This document shows, piece after piece, positions 19,586 to 29,731 of a stretch of DNA of 64,000 nucleotides (positions are counted from its first letter, which is position 1; each line of letters starts with the position of its first letter). The notes beneath the pieces are model-generated. The model saw nothing but the letters and a program-made list of their open reading frames with translations. It was not told the DNA's origin and searched no databases. Location of the stretch: contig JAHHIJ010000007.1 in assembly GCA_019358985.1 (NCBI GenBank), forward strand, positions 150,686 to 214,685. Direction: 5' to 3'. Source of the stretch: Tolypothrix brevis GSE-NOS-MK-07-07A. GTDB taxonomy: Bacteria > Cyanobacteriota > Cyanobacteriia > Cyanobacteriales > Nostocaceae. The translations under genes were made by a program, and so were the position numbers.

Positions 19586-19839
19586 GGATTTTGCAACCAA
19601 AATTCATCTGCTAAAGGTTGATCAAAATCATTACTCATTACCATTGCGCCTAAATTTAATCCGGGCTGCGGTGTTTTTTCTGATTCAAAGATAATTTCAT
19701 CGGTAGAATTCAATATAGTTAATCTAGCAACAGGAGTATTACCATTAGTAATCACTATTTCTTCGTCATTTTTGATCAAAGATAGTAATTCGGTAACACT
19801 TATTTGTAATTCTTTAATATCAAGCCTTTTGGTTGACAT
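19582..19839 (-). CDS. Antitoxin (Phd/YefM-like) for PIN toxin
   Basis: 85 residues. The N-terminal part (LDIKELQISVTELLSLIKND, EEIVITNGNTPVARL) is the Phd/YefM pattern, which binds operator DNA and autoregulates. The acidic C-terminal part would neutralise the toxin. It overlaps the PIN gene in an ATGA junction. Confidence 0.85.
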   Translation of the reverse strand: MSTKRLDIKELQISVTELLSLIKNDEEIVITNGNTPVARLTILNSTDEIIFESEKTPQPGLNLGAMVMSNDFDQPLADEFWLQNP

Positions 19840-19922
19840 AGCTATTTATATTTTATTTTTTATTATAACCTAATTCTATGTCAAATGAGAGAGATGCATT
19901 TACGCCCGTTGTAGACATTGCC

Positions 19923-20159
19923 TTATAAGGAAGAAGAGAATTTTTGACGCGCTGGTGCAATCGGTATTGCTTTGCCCTTTTCTTGATAATCTTCTTTAAC
20001 CAATTCCCAAGCTATTTTCAGTTCCTCTAAAGCTTGTTGAGGAGTATCACCAAAAGCTGAAATATTAGACATTTCTTGAAAATGTGCCAGCCAATCTCCT
20101 TGTTCATCTACATATAAATTAATTGTAAAACCATTAAAGTCATAGTTACTTAAAGTCAT
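19923..20159 (-). CDS. hicB: HicB-family antitoxin
   Basis: 78 residues with the HicB partial-RNase-H-like fold: INLYVDEQGDWLAHFQEM, then SAFGDTPQQALEELKIAWEL. HicB neutralises HicA and may autoregulate through a C-terminal DNA-binding region, which is short here. It starts one base inside the hicA stop (TAATG overlap), so the two genes are coupled in the order hicA-hicB. Confidence 0.87.
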   Translation of the reverse strand: MTLSNYDFNGFTINLYVDEQGDWLAHFQEMSNISAFGDTPQQALEELKIAWELVKEDYQEKGKAIPIAPARQKFSSSL

Positions 20160-20395
20160 TATTCTTCTACCTCTTGATATTCAAAAAACTGCTGAATTTG
20201 ATAGAGTTTTGCTTTCCCATCTTTGCGAGGCTGAATCGGTAAAGGTTGACCCTTCAGTGAATACCATAAGCGATGACTTCCTTTTTGACGGCTAAATTCC
20301 CACTCATTCTGGATTAGGAGAGTTTCAAACTCATCAAAAGTCAGATTTTCTCGACTATTTTTAGCTTTTTGCCATAGCTTTTTTCTTTTAGTCAT
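20159..20395 (-). CDS. hicA: HicA-family mRNA interferase toxin
   Basis: 78 residues. The double-stranded RNA-binding-like HicA core is visible: LTFDEFETLLIQNEWEFSRQ, then the catalytic-histidine motif KGSHRLWY and the region PIQPRKDGKAKLYQIQQFF. HicA toxins cleave mRNA. This member has an N-terminal extension (MTKRKKLWQKAKNSREN) often seen in cyanobacterial versions. It is coupled to hicB. Confidence 0.9.
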   Translation of the reverse strand: MTKRKKLWQKAKNSRENLTFDEFETLLIQNEWEFSRQKGSHRLWYSLKGQPLPIQPRKDGKAKLYQIQQFFEYQEVEE

Positions 20396-20923
20396 AACAG
20401 TGCATTTTTGCTATTCTAGCAAGGCGGACAATGTTTACACAAATAGTGCAGTACAGGCGATCGCACTTCGCCCTCAATCCCAAGGGTTTGATGCTCTACA
20501 ACCCAGTAACTTGTAACGAGAGTAAATAAATCTTAACTTCTTCACTTGCGATCGCTAAATATAAGGTATTATACTCGTACTTAAGTATATAAGATTACCA
20601 AAAACAAATATTTGACCAAGGTAGTCTTGCAAGTTGGGATTTTAAATTTTGGATTGGGTTACACGCCATTCATCAGGATAGTAAGACTTTTCAGCCCAAC
20701 GCGAAATAAAAAGGGTGCAAATCTACCATCGCCAAAACGACATAATCCTGCATAAAGAAACTTAAGGAAATCTATTAAGTCTGTGAAAGGGTACAAATCG
20801 AAAACAGTTGAGGCTATTAATTGTTTTGCCAAGTTTACCCTATTTTTCGGAATGCTTTAATGGCATTGAGTAGATAAACGTATTGCAAAAAAAATTTAGT
20901 CACACATCAGGAGATTATTTGAG
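20396..20923. other. Intergenic region, no feature recognised
   Basis: 528 bp between hicA and the small proline-rich gene. It has two HIP1-like GCGATCGC sites and no coding frame of note. The last 15 bases hold the ribosome site AGGAG for the gene at 20924. Promoters for both divergent genes must lie here. Confidence 0.5.
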
Positions 20924-21271
20924 ATGAAAATGCGAGTTTTAAGGGTCATACAAGTTTTTTTCAAATCGAGTGCATTGAAATTTATCAACGCATTGTCGAA
21001 ATTGAGTCGCATAATTTTGAAGATGAATAAGTCAGGTAATAAACAGGAAGATCCACTACAAGAACAAACAGAGGAAGTTTCCAGGAGAATAGGAGAATCA
21101 AGAGTTGATCCGCAACCACCAAAACCACCAACTCCTGTACGAGCGAGGGAAATACCAGAGTCAACAGATGATTCTCAGTCAACACAGCGACCAAATTCTA
21201 TAGGAGTGCGGAAAATAGGAGTTTCAAAGGTGACTAAGCAACCACCGAAACCACCTCGTCCAGTACGATAG
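20924..21271 (+). CDS. Small proline-rich protein with duplicated motif
   Basis: 115 residues, family not recognised. AGGAG lies about 11 nt before the ATG. The N-terminal ~34 residues are basic and amphipathic/hydrophobic (VLRVIQVFFKSSALKFINAL). The C-terminal part contains a repeat in two copies, RRIGESRVDPQPPKPPTPVR and RKIGVSKVTKQPPKPPRPVR, the second ending the protein. The repeated QPPKPPxPVR could be a ligand for SH3- or WD40-like surfaces. It lies between the two large caspase/WD40 genes, on the opposite strand, which makes a link possible but unproven. Confidence 0.65.
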   Translation: MKMRVLRVIQVFFKSSALKFINALSKLSRIILKMNKSGNKQEDPLQEQTEEVSRRIGESRVDPQPPKPPTPVRAREIPESTDDSQSTQRPNSIGVRKIGVSKVTKQPPKPPRPVR

Positions 21272-21618
21272 TAGCTTTACCAATAAAAGTAAAAAATACA
21301 CGAAAATTCATCGGAACTTACGCACGAACTAAGTATTTCCGTCATTGCGACGCTTCGGTTGCAATCTCAAAGTCTTGTTTTCTCAAAGGCTGAGTGCGTA
21401 ATATCATGTCCGTTTAATTAACAGTAATAAAAACACCGTAAACGTCGTAGAGACGTTCCGCCGGAACGTCTTTGCAGTATGTGTAATAAACCTGTCATGA
21501 TATCATACAGCAGCCTATCGCTCTAATCGAATACACCTAGAGACGTAGCAGTGCTACGTCTCTACAAAATAAGGTCTTGGGTTTTATATATATGTACTTC
21601 ATTTACAGCCTGTGAACT
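21272..21618. other. Intergenic region with repeats
   Basis: 347 bp without a gene. It holds the MITE-like copy 21401-21503 and a palindrome GTAGCAGTGCTACG (21537-21565) shortly downstream of the stop of paralogue 2. Confidence 0.6.
21401..21503. repeat. MITE-like element, ATATCATGTCCG family (103 bp)
   Basis: The left end is ATATCATGTCCGTTTAATTA, and the right end is AATAAACCTGTCATGATAT, its degenerate complement. The centre is the palindrome GACGTTCCGCCGGAACGTC. A near-identical 103-bp copy is at 30216-30318, and a longer relative is at 48959-49135. Confidence 0.85.
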
Positions 21619-24600
21619 CTAGTGTTTCAAATCAGAACACAAATCCCGCTCTTGGTTACTAAACTTGGGGTTATTGTGTAAATAATCGTGTAACCATCGA
21701 CAACTGCGAATCAACAGATGATCTAAATCTGTGGTTTGCAGTTGTTTGCTATCAACACGCCACAATTTAGCCGTACCATCGTTACTAGCGCTAGCAATCA
21801 TCTTACCGTCAGGGCTGAAACTGACATCAGTGACAGATTCGCTGTGTCCCCAAAAAGTTTTTATTTCTATACCATCAAGACTCCAAAGTTTCACTGCTTT
21901 ATCCTCACTACCTGAAGCAATCATGTTACCTTGTGGGCTAAAAGTTACACCCCAAACTGCATCGCTGTGTCCTCGCAGAGTTTGTAGTAACTTACCATCT
22001 TTCACCCGCCAAAGTTTAATAGTTTTATCAGAACTAGCAGAAGCGAGAATATTACCTTGAGGATTAAAACTTATACCACCAACAGCGTTAGTATGTCCGG
22101 TGAGGATTTGGAGTAACTTACCATCTTTCACTCGCCAGATTTTCACTGTGTTATCTCTGCTAGCTGAGGCGAGAATATCACCTTTAGGGCTAAAACTGAC
22201 GCGAAAAACTTCACCTTTATGTCCTGTTAAGGTTCGGATGAGAGTGCGATCGCTAACTCTCCACAGTTTAATAGTTGCATCCGCACTCGCTGAAGCGAGA
22301 ATATCTCCATTCGGACTGAAACTGGCATTATTAACTTGATGTTCATGTCCTTCCAGCGTTTTAATCATATAACCGTCACCAGTTTGCCACAGTTTCACCC
22401 AGCCTTCCCAACCAGAGGTAGCCATAATTTGTCCGTCAGGACTGAAGCTGACACCAATAACAGCACCTCGATGTCCCAGTCCAGACGACTTGTCAAATCC
22501 TTCGAGAGTTTGACGCAATGTCATATTCGGTATTTGCCAAAGTTTGATTGATTTGTCGTCACTAGCTGTTGCTAACAGATTACCTTGCGGGCTGAAACTA
22601 ACACTATTTACCCCAGATTTATGTCCAGTAAGAGTTTTAATTAAACTGTTATCTCGCTGCCAAAGTATAACAGTTTGATCTCCGCTAGCTGAGGCTAAAG
22701 TCTGACCATCAGGGCTGAAACTAACACCATTGACTTCTATAGTGTGTCCCAATAAAGTTTGCAGCAAAGTTCCATCCTTCGGGTTCCGCAAATTGATAGT
22801 TTTGTCTTTACTAGCTGATGCTAAAGTTTTACCGTCACGGCTGAAACTGACATAATTGACTTTAGCAGTATGTCCGACAATGGTTTGTTGCAAAGTCCCG
22901 TCAATATTCCAGATTTTAATACTTTTATCAGCACTACCTGAAGCAATCGTCTGACCGTCGGGACTAAAAGCTACACTGCCAACTTCATCCGTATGTCCAG
23001 TTAAAGTTTTGAGCAAAGTACCGTCGCTAATTCTCCAGATTTTAATAGTTTTATCAGCGCTACCTGAAGCAATCATCTGACTGTCAGGACTAAAACTGAC
23101 ACTCTTGACATCATCATTATGACCTGACAAAGTTTTGAGAAGTTTACTATCACTAACTCTCCAGATTTTAATAAATTTATCAGCACTACCAGAAGCAATC
23201 ATTTGTCCATCAGGAGACCAAGATACGCTATAAACCTCAGCATTATGGGCGTTGATAGTTTTAATGAAAGCACCGTCACTTGTGCGCCACAGCTTCACCT
23301 TGCCATCAAAACTAGCGGTAGCAATCATTTTCCCGTCAGGGCTAAAAGTAACATCGTTAACCGCTTTCTGGTGTTCTGACAGAGTTTGCAGCAACTTACC
23401 ATCACGTCGCCAAAGTTTCACTGTTTGGTCGTCACTAGCAGAAGCAATTGTCTGACCATCAGGACTAAATTTTACACTGATTACAGCTTTACCGTGTCCT
23501 TCTAAACGGTTGAGTTCTTGGGTATTAGAAAGTGCATGTCCTAAAGAACTTATTGTTTGAAATTGCACATCCTTTGATGCACCAATAATTTGCTTTAACT
23601 GCTTACCTGCTTTGACACTAGCAATTAGTGCATCAAGTGGCTGATTAGATAAAAATTTAGCTTCAGATGATGAATTTAATGCCTCAATTTCTCTAAGTTG
23701 AGCCGTTCGAGTTTGGAAATAAGCTAACCCAGCAAAACTAGAAGCTGCTATTCCTAAAAACGAAAGTGCAACAACGGCTCTTTGAGCTTGTCGAAGTCTT
23801 CTTTTTTCTTGAAATTGTTGGCGTTTTCTTTCTTCTAAACAACCTTCAATAAATTGTTGAACATCCGCAGAAAGTTCATCAGTATATTTGATGTAAATAT
23901 CTTCAGCTTCAGCCAACCTCACACCTTGCAACAAAAAATCAGATTGCTGACCAGTTTGTAACCATAATTGTGCAGCTTGTTCAATTTGACGTTGCGATCG
24001 CAATCTACTACGATTTTCCTCCAACCACCACCGCAAAGTTGACCAATGGCGAATTAAAATTTCATGGGCAACTTCCACCGTTACTGGAGGGAGTGGGAGA
24101 TGGGGAGATGGGGAGATGGGGAGATGGGGAGATGGGGGGAAAGAAGAATTACTCTCCTTGTCTCCAAGGAGTCCCCTTGTCCCCCCCTCTCCCCCACTCT
24201 CCCCTTCCTCTTTCTCCAAGTTCATCACAATTAACTTGGCAGCAGTTAACGCTTGCAGAGTTCTTTCCACCAACGCTGCCGGATATTTTTTTACAATCAA
24301 CTCTGATTTGTGTATCCGTCGTCGAGTATCTTCTGTACCCTCCCCTAGCTGCGTCAAAGACAGAAAAATCCACTTGGCACATTCTTGCCCTTGGGGGTCT
24401 AAACTTTCGTAAAGAGCCTGAGACGATCGCTCTAATGCTCCTTGAATTCCACCAAGTTCCTCTTGATACGCTTCCAAAGTCAACTTACCTGTGGAGCGAT
24501 GTTGCCACAACTGCTCTAAAACAAATTCCAGTAAAGGTAAATCCCCTACAGAGTGGTTTAACTCTCTCAGTAAAACTTCTACTAGCTCTGGTTCTAATTT

Positions 24601-26916
24601 TAACCCTACTTGTTGAGCCGGGTTCACAATCACCCGCCGATAATCGTCTAAACTCAGCCTGGGTGGAACTAATACACTCGACTCTTGTAAAACTTCAGCC
24701 AGTCTCGGTACTTCCAAACAAGAGGTAATAAAGTCCGCTCTTAAAGTAATAATTAACTTAAAACGGTCTTTCGCATATTCCGCAGCTCCCAGCACCAATT
24801 CTAAAAAGCGCTCTCTGTCTGTAGGTGAGGCAAGAGTAAATAATTCCTCAAATTGGTCTATCACCAAAACTACCATAGGTTCTGGTCGATTACGCAGCCA
24901 GTAGACGAAGCTTTCTACACCCTGGTGCAAGATTCCCTCTAGGAGGAGATGGGGAGGGGGAGATGGGGGAGATGAGGGAGAGGGGGAGGATGAGGGAGAT
25001 ATAGAAATTTCTTCTTGTCCCCCTTGTCCCCCTTGTCCCCTTGTCTCCTTGTCCCCTTGTCTCCTTGTCCCCTTGTCTCCTCCCAACCGCTGTGCCAAAA
25101 CCTCTATGGGATTAGCACCTGGACGCAAAGTTCTAATTAGCCACTGTTCGCTGCTGGGGATTTGTTTACCTAGTCGCAATTGGGGAATGACACCGGCTTG
25201 GACAACTGAAGATTTACCGCTACCAGAAGCACCGACGACGGCAAGAAATGAGCGATCGCGCAATTGATGAATTAACTGCTGAGTTAAGCTTTCACGACCA
25301 TAAAAATATTGGGCATCATTCTCAGAAAAAGCACTTAAACCCATGTAAGGACAAATACCTAAGTCTAAACCTGCTTTTTGTTCTCGTCCTTGCAAATAAG
25401 TTTTTTCTCTTAAGATTTCGATGATGCCTTGTGTACCGGAAAGCCAGACGTAGAGAGGAATATCGCTCCCAGCTAATTGTAATTGCAATTGAGCGATCGC
25501 TCCAGCCGCAGATAATCCGTCTGCTTCCGCTGCCGCTGTTAAAGTATCAAATAAAGTTTGGGCGAATTTTTCAGTTGACGACGCCAAAGAAGCGCAAGCA
25601 ATTATACACTGTCCCTCTTGGGAGTCGATTTGCAAATCTTCTACCCAATCTTGTAGAGATGCAGCAGAACCAGGACAATCGAGAATGATAATCTGTTTAG
25701 CGCTACAATGACGTAATTGTTGTTTCAACCACGATCGCTTGATGCGGATATCTTCTCCCAGCAGCAAACCATCGATAGCTTCAGTTTCTTCGATGCGTCC
25801 TCGCAGATAAAGTAAAATAGTTCCTAATTCAGGGGAGCGTAAAAGACGAGCGATGGATGAACGCACATTTTCAGCAACAGCTTTTGTGGCTTGCAAATAT
25901 TCCAACTTAAAACCGCCAACATTACCCAAAAATTTGCTAATATCTAAGGTTATCGTACTTCCTAATAGTCCCTCTACAACTATTCCTAATCGGCGATGCA
26001 CATCATCATCAGCTTTTTCTTCCCTAGATCCTAAAATTAGTTCCCCAACTCCTTCGACAATTCGTTTGGGAGTTTGTAAAGGATATTCACGCTCAAGCTG
26101 AGTATCTCCTTTGCCTCTTCTCTGCTGATTAATTAATCTTAATTGTTGATTAGTTTTATCAATATATTGCAACGTTTGATGATAAACATAGCGATAAAGT
26201 CCATCAGCAGAAATTATCCCCTTTGAATCTGCCGCTTCACCATTTAACCCGCGCATTAAATAATAACTAAAAACTCCATGTCCCAGTTCGGGAAATTCCC
26301 AAGATTGCTGATTATTATCGCAAGAAAGCAAAGCATAAAAACCTTTACTTTTCGCAGCAGAACGCTGTAATACCTCCACTAATTGCGTTGTCGGGTTCAA
26401 CAGCGTTTCTCTAGTTGTTCCCCTGAGTGTCATTCCACCGCTATGACAAGCATCCAGCCAAACTAACTGATTCTGCGCGGAACAATTATTTAACAATTGT
26501 AATAGTTCTTGTAATCCTAAACCTGTATTTTTTAAGTTTGATTTTTGTGTATCTGCTAAACATAAAAATGCTTCCTGAGAATTTGGTTCTAGCATTCCGT
26601 GTCCGGAGAAATAAAATAAAACCATATCCTGCGGTTTAGCAGCAGCGGTAATTTCTTGGAGATTAACACGAACATTCCCCAAAGAAGGTGTTAAAGAGGC
26701 AAAATCGTGATAAATTTTCACCTCTTTTTGGGGAAATTGTCTGGTAGCACCAGTCAAAGCATCCGCTAAACCCTGACAATCCACAGATGAATAATTTAGT
26801 GTTGGGAGTCCTTGATCCTGGTATTTATTTACTCCCACAAGGATTAACCACAGCTTGCTTGTATCTGTTTTTTTTACTTGATTTGAGCGACTAGTACCAA
26901 CACCAATTGGACACAT
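21619..26916 (-). CDS. Caspase-like / STAND NTPase / WD40-repeat protein (paralogue 2)
   Basis: 1765 residues from the ATG at 26916; an in-frame ATG exists at 26925, but [11 protein letters not shown] aligns with the start of paralogue 1. The layout is the same: caspase-like domain with His106 (FYFSGHG) and Cys157 (WLDACHSG); a degenerate second caspase-like fold ([14 protein letters not shown]); STAND NTPase ([20 protein letters not shown], Walker A GASGSGKS, Walker [13 protein letters not shown]); a transmembrane helix ([20 protein letters not shown]); 14 WD40 repeats; tail [16 protein letters not shown]. Two low-complexity inserts (24087-24215 and 24945-25083) interrupt the NTPase/winged-helix region at different places from paralogue 1. 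It is divergent from the sigma-like gene at 27147. Confidence 0.92.
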   Translation of the reverse strand: MCPIGVGTSRSNQVKKTDTSKLWLILVGVNKYQDQGLPTLNYSSVDCQGLADALTGATRQFPQKEVKIYHDFASLTPSLGNVRVNLQEITAAAKPQDMVLFYFSGHGMLEPNSQEAFLCLADTQKSNLKNTGLGLQELLQLLNNCSAQNQLVWLDACHSGGMTLRGTTRETLLNPTTQLVEVLQRSAAKSKGFYALLSCDNNQQSWEFPELGHGVFSYYLMRGLNGEAADSKGIISADGLYRYVYHQTLQYIDKTNQQLRLINQQRRGKGDTQLEREYPLQTPKRIVEGVGELILGSREEKADDDVHRRLGIVVEGLLGSTITLDISKFLGNVGGFKLEYLQATKAVAENVRSSIARLLRSPELGTILLYLRGRIEETEAIDGLLLGEDIRIKRSWLKQQLRHCSAKQIIILDCPGSAASLQDWVEDLQIDSQEGQCIIACASLASSTEKFAQTLFDTLTAAAEADGLSAAGAIAQLQLQLAGSDIPLYVWLSGTQGIIEILREKTYLQGREQKAGLDLGICPYMGLSAFSENDAQYFYGRESLTQQLIHQLRDRSFLAVVGASGSGKSSVVQAGVIPQLRLGKQIPSSEQWLIRTLRPGANPIEVLAQRLGGDKGTRRQGDKETRGQGGQGGQEEISISPSSSPSPSSPPSPPPHLLLEGILHQGVESFVYWLRNRPEPMVVLVIDQFEELFTLASPTDRERFLELVLGAAEYAKDRFKLIITLRADFITSCLEVPRLAEVLQESSVLVPPRLSLDDYRRVIVNPAQQVGLKLEPELVEVLLRELNHSVGDLPLLEFVLEQLWQHRSTGKLTLEAYQEELGGIQGALERSSQALYESLDPQGQECAKWIFLSLTQLGEGTEDTRRRIHKSELIVKKYPAALVERTLQALTAAKLIVMNLEKEEGESGGEGGTRGLLGDKESNSSFPPSPHLPISPSPHLPLPPVTVEVAHEILIRHWSTLRWWLEENRSRLRSQRQIEQAAQLWLQTGQQSDFLLQGVRLAEAEDIYIKYTDELSADVQQFIEGCLEERKRQQFQEKRRLRQAQRAVVALSFLGIAASSFAGLAYFQTRTAQLREIEALNSSSEAKFLSNQPLDALIASVKAGKQLKQIIGASKDVQFQTISSLGHALSNTQELNRLEGHGKAVISVKFSPDGQTIASASDDQTVKLWRRDGKLLQTLSEHQKAVNDVTFSPDGKMIATASFDGKVKLWRTSDGAFIKTINAHNAEVYSVSWSPDGQMIASGSADKFIKIWRVSDSKLLKTLSGHNDDVKSVSFSPDSQMIASGSADKTIKIWRISDGTLLKTLTGHTDEVGSVAFSPDGQTIASGSADKSIKIWNIDGTLQQTIVGHTAKVNYVSFSRDGKTLASASKDKTINLRNPKDGTLLQTLLGHTIEVNGVSFSPDGQTLASASGDQTVILWQRDNSLIKTLTGHKSGVNSVSFSPQGNLLATASDDKSIKLWQIPNMTLRQTLEGFDKSSGLGHRGAVIGVSFSPDGQIMATSGWEGWVKLWQTGDGYMIKTLEGHEHQVNNASFSPNGDILASASADATIKLWRVSDRTLIRTLTGHKGEVFRVSFSPKGDILASASRDNTVKIWRVKDGKLLQILTGHTNAVGGISFNPQGNILASASSDKTIKLWRVKDGKLLQTLRGHSDAVWGVTFSPQGNMIASGSEDKAVKLWSLDGIEIKTFWGHSESVTDVSFSPDGKMIASASNDGTAKLWRVDSKQLQTTDLDHLLIRSCRWLHDYLHNNPKFSNQERDLCSDLKH
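24087..24215. repeat. Low-complexity in-frame insert A in paralogue 2
   Basis: A (GGAGATGGG)n purine tract followed by a pyrimidine tract, giving a Pro/Ser-rich segment on the - strand. It lies at the position equivalent to the insert in paralogue 1, between MNLEKEEG and [14 protein letters not shown]. Confidence 0.8.
24945..25083. repeat. Low-complexity in-frame insert B in paralogue 2
   Basis: GGAGATGGGGAGG-type purine tracts and (TTGTCCCC / TTGTCTCC)n tracts encode a [24 protein letters not shown] run and a Ser/Pro run. It lies between the NTPase Walker A and B motifs. Paralogue 1 has no low-complexity insert here, so this is a separate event. Confidence 0.8.
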
Positions 26917-27146
26917 ATTTAACAAAGTTGATTTAAATCTTAATATTTGCTAACTTGGATAATAGGGATTTTAAGAGGAGAAAAGTTTTATTCCTTTACT
27001 CCTCATCAAATTCCCAATTACCCAATTCTCAAAATTTCTAAATATTTAGCTGAAAGCCGAAACATGATTCTCATTGATTGTAGTAAAGTTTGTGCAGGCG
27101 TGTTTTAACGCTTGCACTCCTTGCATAGGTCGAGTTTTTGTGTTTT

Positions 27147-28319
27147 ATGCATCCAAGACAAAGTATTGTTTCCATATTTTCAACTTTTGTGCAATTTAAT
27201 GGCGATCGCTTTCAGGGTTGGGCGACGGATAGTAAACTACGTCGCAGTATCCAAAATTGTGTAAAGGAAGCGCCACAAGAAACTTCAGAGAATTTTTGGG
27301 TACTTTATTGGTACAATTATATCTCCCAAAATCGGTTAGAGAAACTTGCCAAAGAACATCTGATTGCTTATTTACAAGAAATCTGCTATTGGACATCCCA
27401 AAAAACATCTGCTAGTTTTAGCAGTACTCAATACAAGTTACCAGACTGTTTTCAAATGGCGATCGCATCTGCTGATAAAGTCCTCAAAGGTTTTAATCCC
27501 AACCAAGGCTTTATCTTAAAAAACTACGCCAGCGTCATCTTTGGTAGCGTCATTCGCGAAACTTTGCGTCAACGCGGCGAAATTGACATCTGTACAGAAT
27601 GGGGAATGTTGCGGAAAATTAGTCAAAAGCGTTTGGTAGAGTCTTTGCAAAATGCTGGCTTATCTCCAGAGACTGTTACGGCTTACGTTCTGGCTTGGAA
27701 TTGTTTTAAAACGCTTTATATCCCCAAGCAGCCGAATGCAACGCGCCAACTTCCTCGACCAGACGATCATACATGGAATGCGATCGCGATCGCTTATAAT
27801 TCCCAAAGTAGTCAAAAAGTAACTTCGCAAATTTTGGAACCTTGGCTGCTCAGTTGTGCCAAACATGCGCGAAACTATCTTTATCCACCTTTGGCATCGA
27901 TTAATGTTTCCCCCGCAGGTCAAGATACAAGCGAGTGGATAGATAATCTTGCTGGGGAGGTAGAGTCAGTACTTACCCAAATTATTAATCAACAAGAAGA
28001 ACAAACCAGAATTTCTCAGCAATCGGAGATTAACAAAATTTTAGCCGTCGCAGTCGCCCAACTAGAACCAGATGCACAACAAATTTTGCGACTATATTAT
28101 AAGAATGGGCTGACTCAGCAGCAAATTGCGAAAGAACTAGTTTTGCAGCAATATACTGTCTCGCGACGACTCACAAAAGCTAGAGAAATTTTACTGCGAA
28201 ATTTAGCTCAGTGGAGTAGTGAGAAATTGCATATTTCTGTAACTTCAAACCTACTCAAAAATATGAGTACCGTAATGGAGGAATGGCTGCAAGCTTACTA
28301 CAGCGTATCTTCTTATTAA
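27147..28319 (+). CDS. Sigma-70-like regulator with C-terminal region-4 HTH
   Basis: 390 residues from the ATG at 27147; an upstream TTG at 27138 is less likely. The C-terminal ~55 residues (LEPDAQQILRLYYKNGLTQQ, QIAKELVLQQYTVSRRLTKA) are a sigma region 4 helix-turn-helix. The N-terminal 300 residues contain helical sequence (NYASVIFGSVIRETLRQRGE) resembling a divergent region 2, but the core-binding motif is not clear. It probably acts as an alternative sigma factor or sigma-derived regulator. It is divergent from caspase-like paralogue 2, with about 230 bp of shared upstream region, and is followed 128 bp later by a DUF1822 gene, a pairing common in filamentous cyanobacteria. Confidence 0.82.
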   Translation: MHPRQSIVSIFSTFVQFNGDRFQGWATDSKLRRSIQNCVKEAPQETSENFWVLYWYNYISQNRLEKLAKEHLIAYLQEICYWTSQKTSASFSSTQYKLPDCFQMAIASADKVLKGFNPNQGFILKNYASVIFGSVIRETLRQRGEIDICTEWGMLRKISQKRLVESLQNAGLSPETVTAYVLAWNCFKTLYIPKQPNATRQLPRPDDHTWNAIAIAYNSQSSQKVTSQILEPWLLSCAKHARNYLYPPLASINVSPAGQDTSEWIDNLAGEVESVLTQIINQQEEQTRISQQSEINKILAVAVAQLEPDAQQILRLYYKNGLTQQQIAKELVLQQYTVSRRLTKAREILLRNLAQWSSEKLHISVTSNLLKNMSTVMEEWLQAYYSVSSY

Positions 28320-28447
28320 ACCTCTTGGACTTATTTGGGAAAAAGGAAAGGGGTAAAGGGTTCACTTTCTAAGGATCAAAATTTCTCTTCCCTAATCCCT
28401 AGTCCAAGCGTAAAATCCAAGCCAAAAGAGTTCCCGGAGTAATTTTC

Positions 28448-29626
28448 ATGACTGCCAGCACCGCCTTGTTTACTTTTGCATCCCCAACAGATTTGATTTT
28501 AGAAATACCCGCCAATGTCCAAAATCAGGCGTATCTTCACAGTCAATCTTTTTCTCATCCTAGTTCTGGTTATCAAGCTTATCTAAATCAACTTTGCTTG
28601 AATGTTGTTTTGCCGTGGCTGCAAACGGATTTTGCACCCCAAGCAAAAGTATCGCCAAATATCAACTCTTTAGCAAGTTTTTGGGAACTGGTGAATGGGA
28701 CTGCAATAGTATCAGACGGCATTCGATTTATTTTGGTTCCCAGCGAGGCGATGGATTTAAGTGAATTGCGAGTAGCGCAAGAATGGGTAGATATATCTAG
28801 TTTAGCTGGTGATTATTATTTAGCAGTGCAAGTAGAACCAGATGAAGCTTATGTGCGGGTTTGGGGCTATTGTAGTTATGAACAATTGAAAAATCAAGGA
28901 AGTTATGATGCAAGCGATCGCACTTATTCCCTTGATGCTATTGATATTATTAGCGATATCAACGTTTTAACCTTAGAGCGACAACTTTGTCCCCAAGAGA
29001 GTACGACTAAAGTTATCCCACAATTAGCAACTCTACCACAAGAACAAGCACAAAATTTAATTTCTCGTTTAGGAAACCCAGAAATAATCACACCCAGACT
29101 AGCTATCCCTTTTCAACTTTGGGGTGCGCTAATTGAGCATGGTGGTTGGCGACAAAGCTTATATCAACGCCGCTTGGGATTACCAGAACAGTGGTCAGTT
29201 GTCCAATGGTTGCAAAGTGGTGTTTCTCAACTTGCAGAAAACATCGGCTGGGGAAGCTTGAATCTGCAACTTCTTAGCGCTGCCAGTGCTAGGAGTGTCG
29301 AAGAAGCACAACCACAGACAATTCTTTCTCGGCAGTTAGCGATCGCTGGTCAAACCTACGAGCTGCGTATCATACTACAAACTGAAGGAGAATCATCCAT
29401 TTGGCGCTTTGAATTGCGTAACACTGCCGTAGGTGCAGCCATTCCCGGTGGATTTAAACTGAGACTACTCACCGAAGATTTACAAAACTTCCCCAACAAC
29501 GAAGATATAGCCATAACAGCCGTAGAGCAACTCTTTGTAGAAGTAGCCTTAGAACCCGGTGAAGGTATAGTTTGGGAAATAGAACCCAAAAGCGAAAACT
29601 ACGACCGAGAAATATTAAGATTTTAA
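28448..29626 (+). CDS. DUF1822-family protein
   Basis: 392 residues. The pattern FTFASPTDLILEIP at the start, then YQAYLNQLCLNVVLPWLQTD, GDYYLAVQVEPDEAYVRVWG and VELALEPGEG-like ending (FVEVALEPGEGIVWEIEPKS) is that of DUF1822, a mostly cyanobacterial family of unknown function. No signal peptide or transmembrane segment is seen, so it is likely cytoplasmic. It lies after the sigma-like gene, probably in one operon. I infer that sigma-like protein, DUF1822 and the caspase/WD40 genes form one regulated module. Confidence 0.85.
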   Translation: MTASTALFTFASPTDLILEIPANVQNQAYLHSQSFSHPSSGYQAYLNQLCLNVVLPWLQTDFAPQAKVSPNINSLASFWELVNGTAIVSDGIRFILVPSEAMDLSELRVAQEWVDISSLAGDYYLAVQVEPDEAYVRVWGYCSYEQLKNQGSYDASDRTYSLDAIDIISDINVLTLERQLCPQESTTKVIPQLATLPQEQAQNLISRLGNPEIITPRLAIPFQLWGALIEHGGWRQSLYQRRLGLPEQWSVVQWLQSGVSQLAENIGWGSLNLQLLSAASARSVEEAQPQTILSRQLAIAGQTYELRIILQTEGESSIWRFELRNTAVGAAIPGGFKLRLLTEDLQNFPNNEDIAITAVEQLFVEVALEPGEGIVWEIEPKSENYDREILRF

Positions 29627-29645
29627 ACCAAAATTCACAACTCAA

Positions 29646-29672
29646 GTGACCCTTGACCCTTGACCCTTGACC
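29646..29672. repeat. STRR heptamer repeat (TTGACCC)
   Basis: Four tandem GACCCTT units. They provide an in-frame TTG at 29660 upstream of the next gene, which makes a spurious N-terminal extension. Confidence 0.75.
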
Positions 29673-29731
29673 TCTTTTATATATGGTACGGTGGAGAATT
29701 ATTACATAAATCCACCAAAAGACAAAAATCC

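Noticed and set aside
23970..24728. 252-codon + strand frame opposite paralogue 2
   Set aside because: It is the complement of the conserved STAND region and the low-complexity insert, with no independent support.
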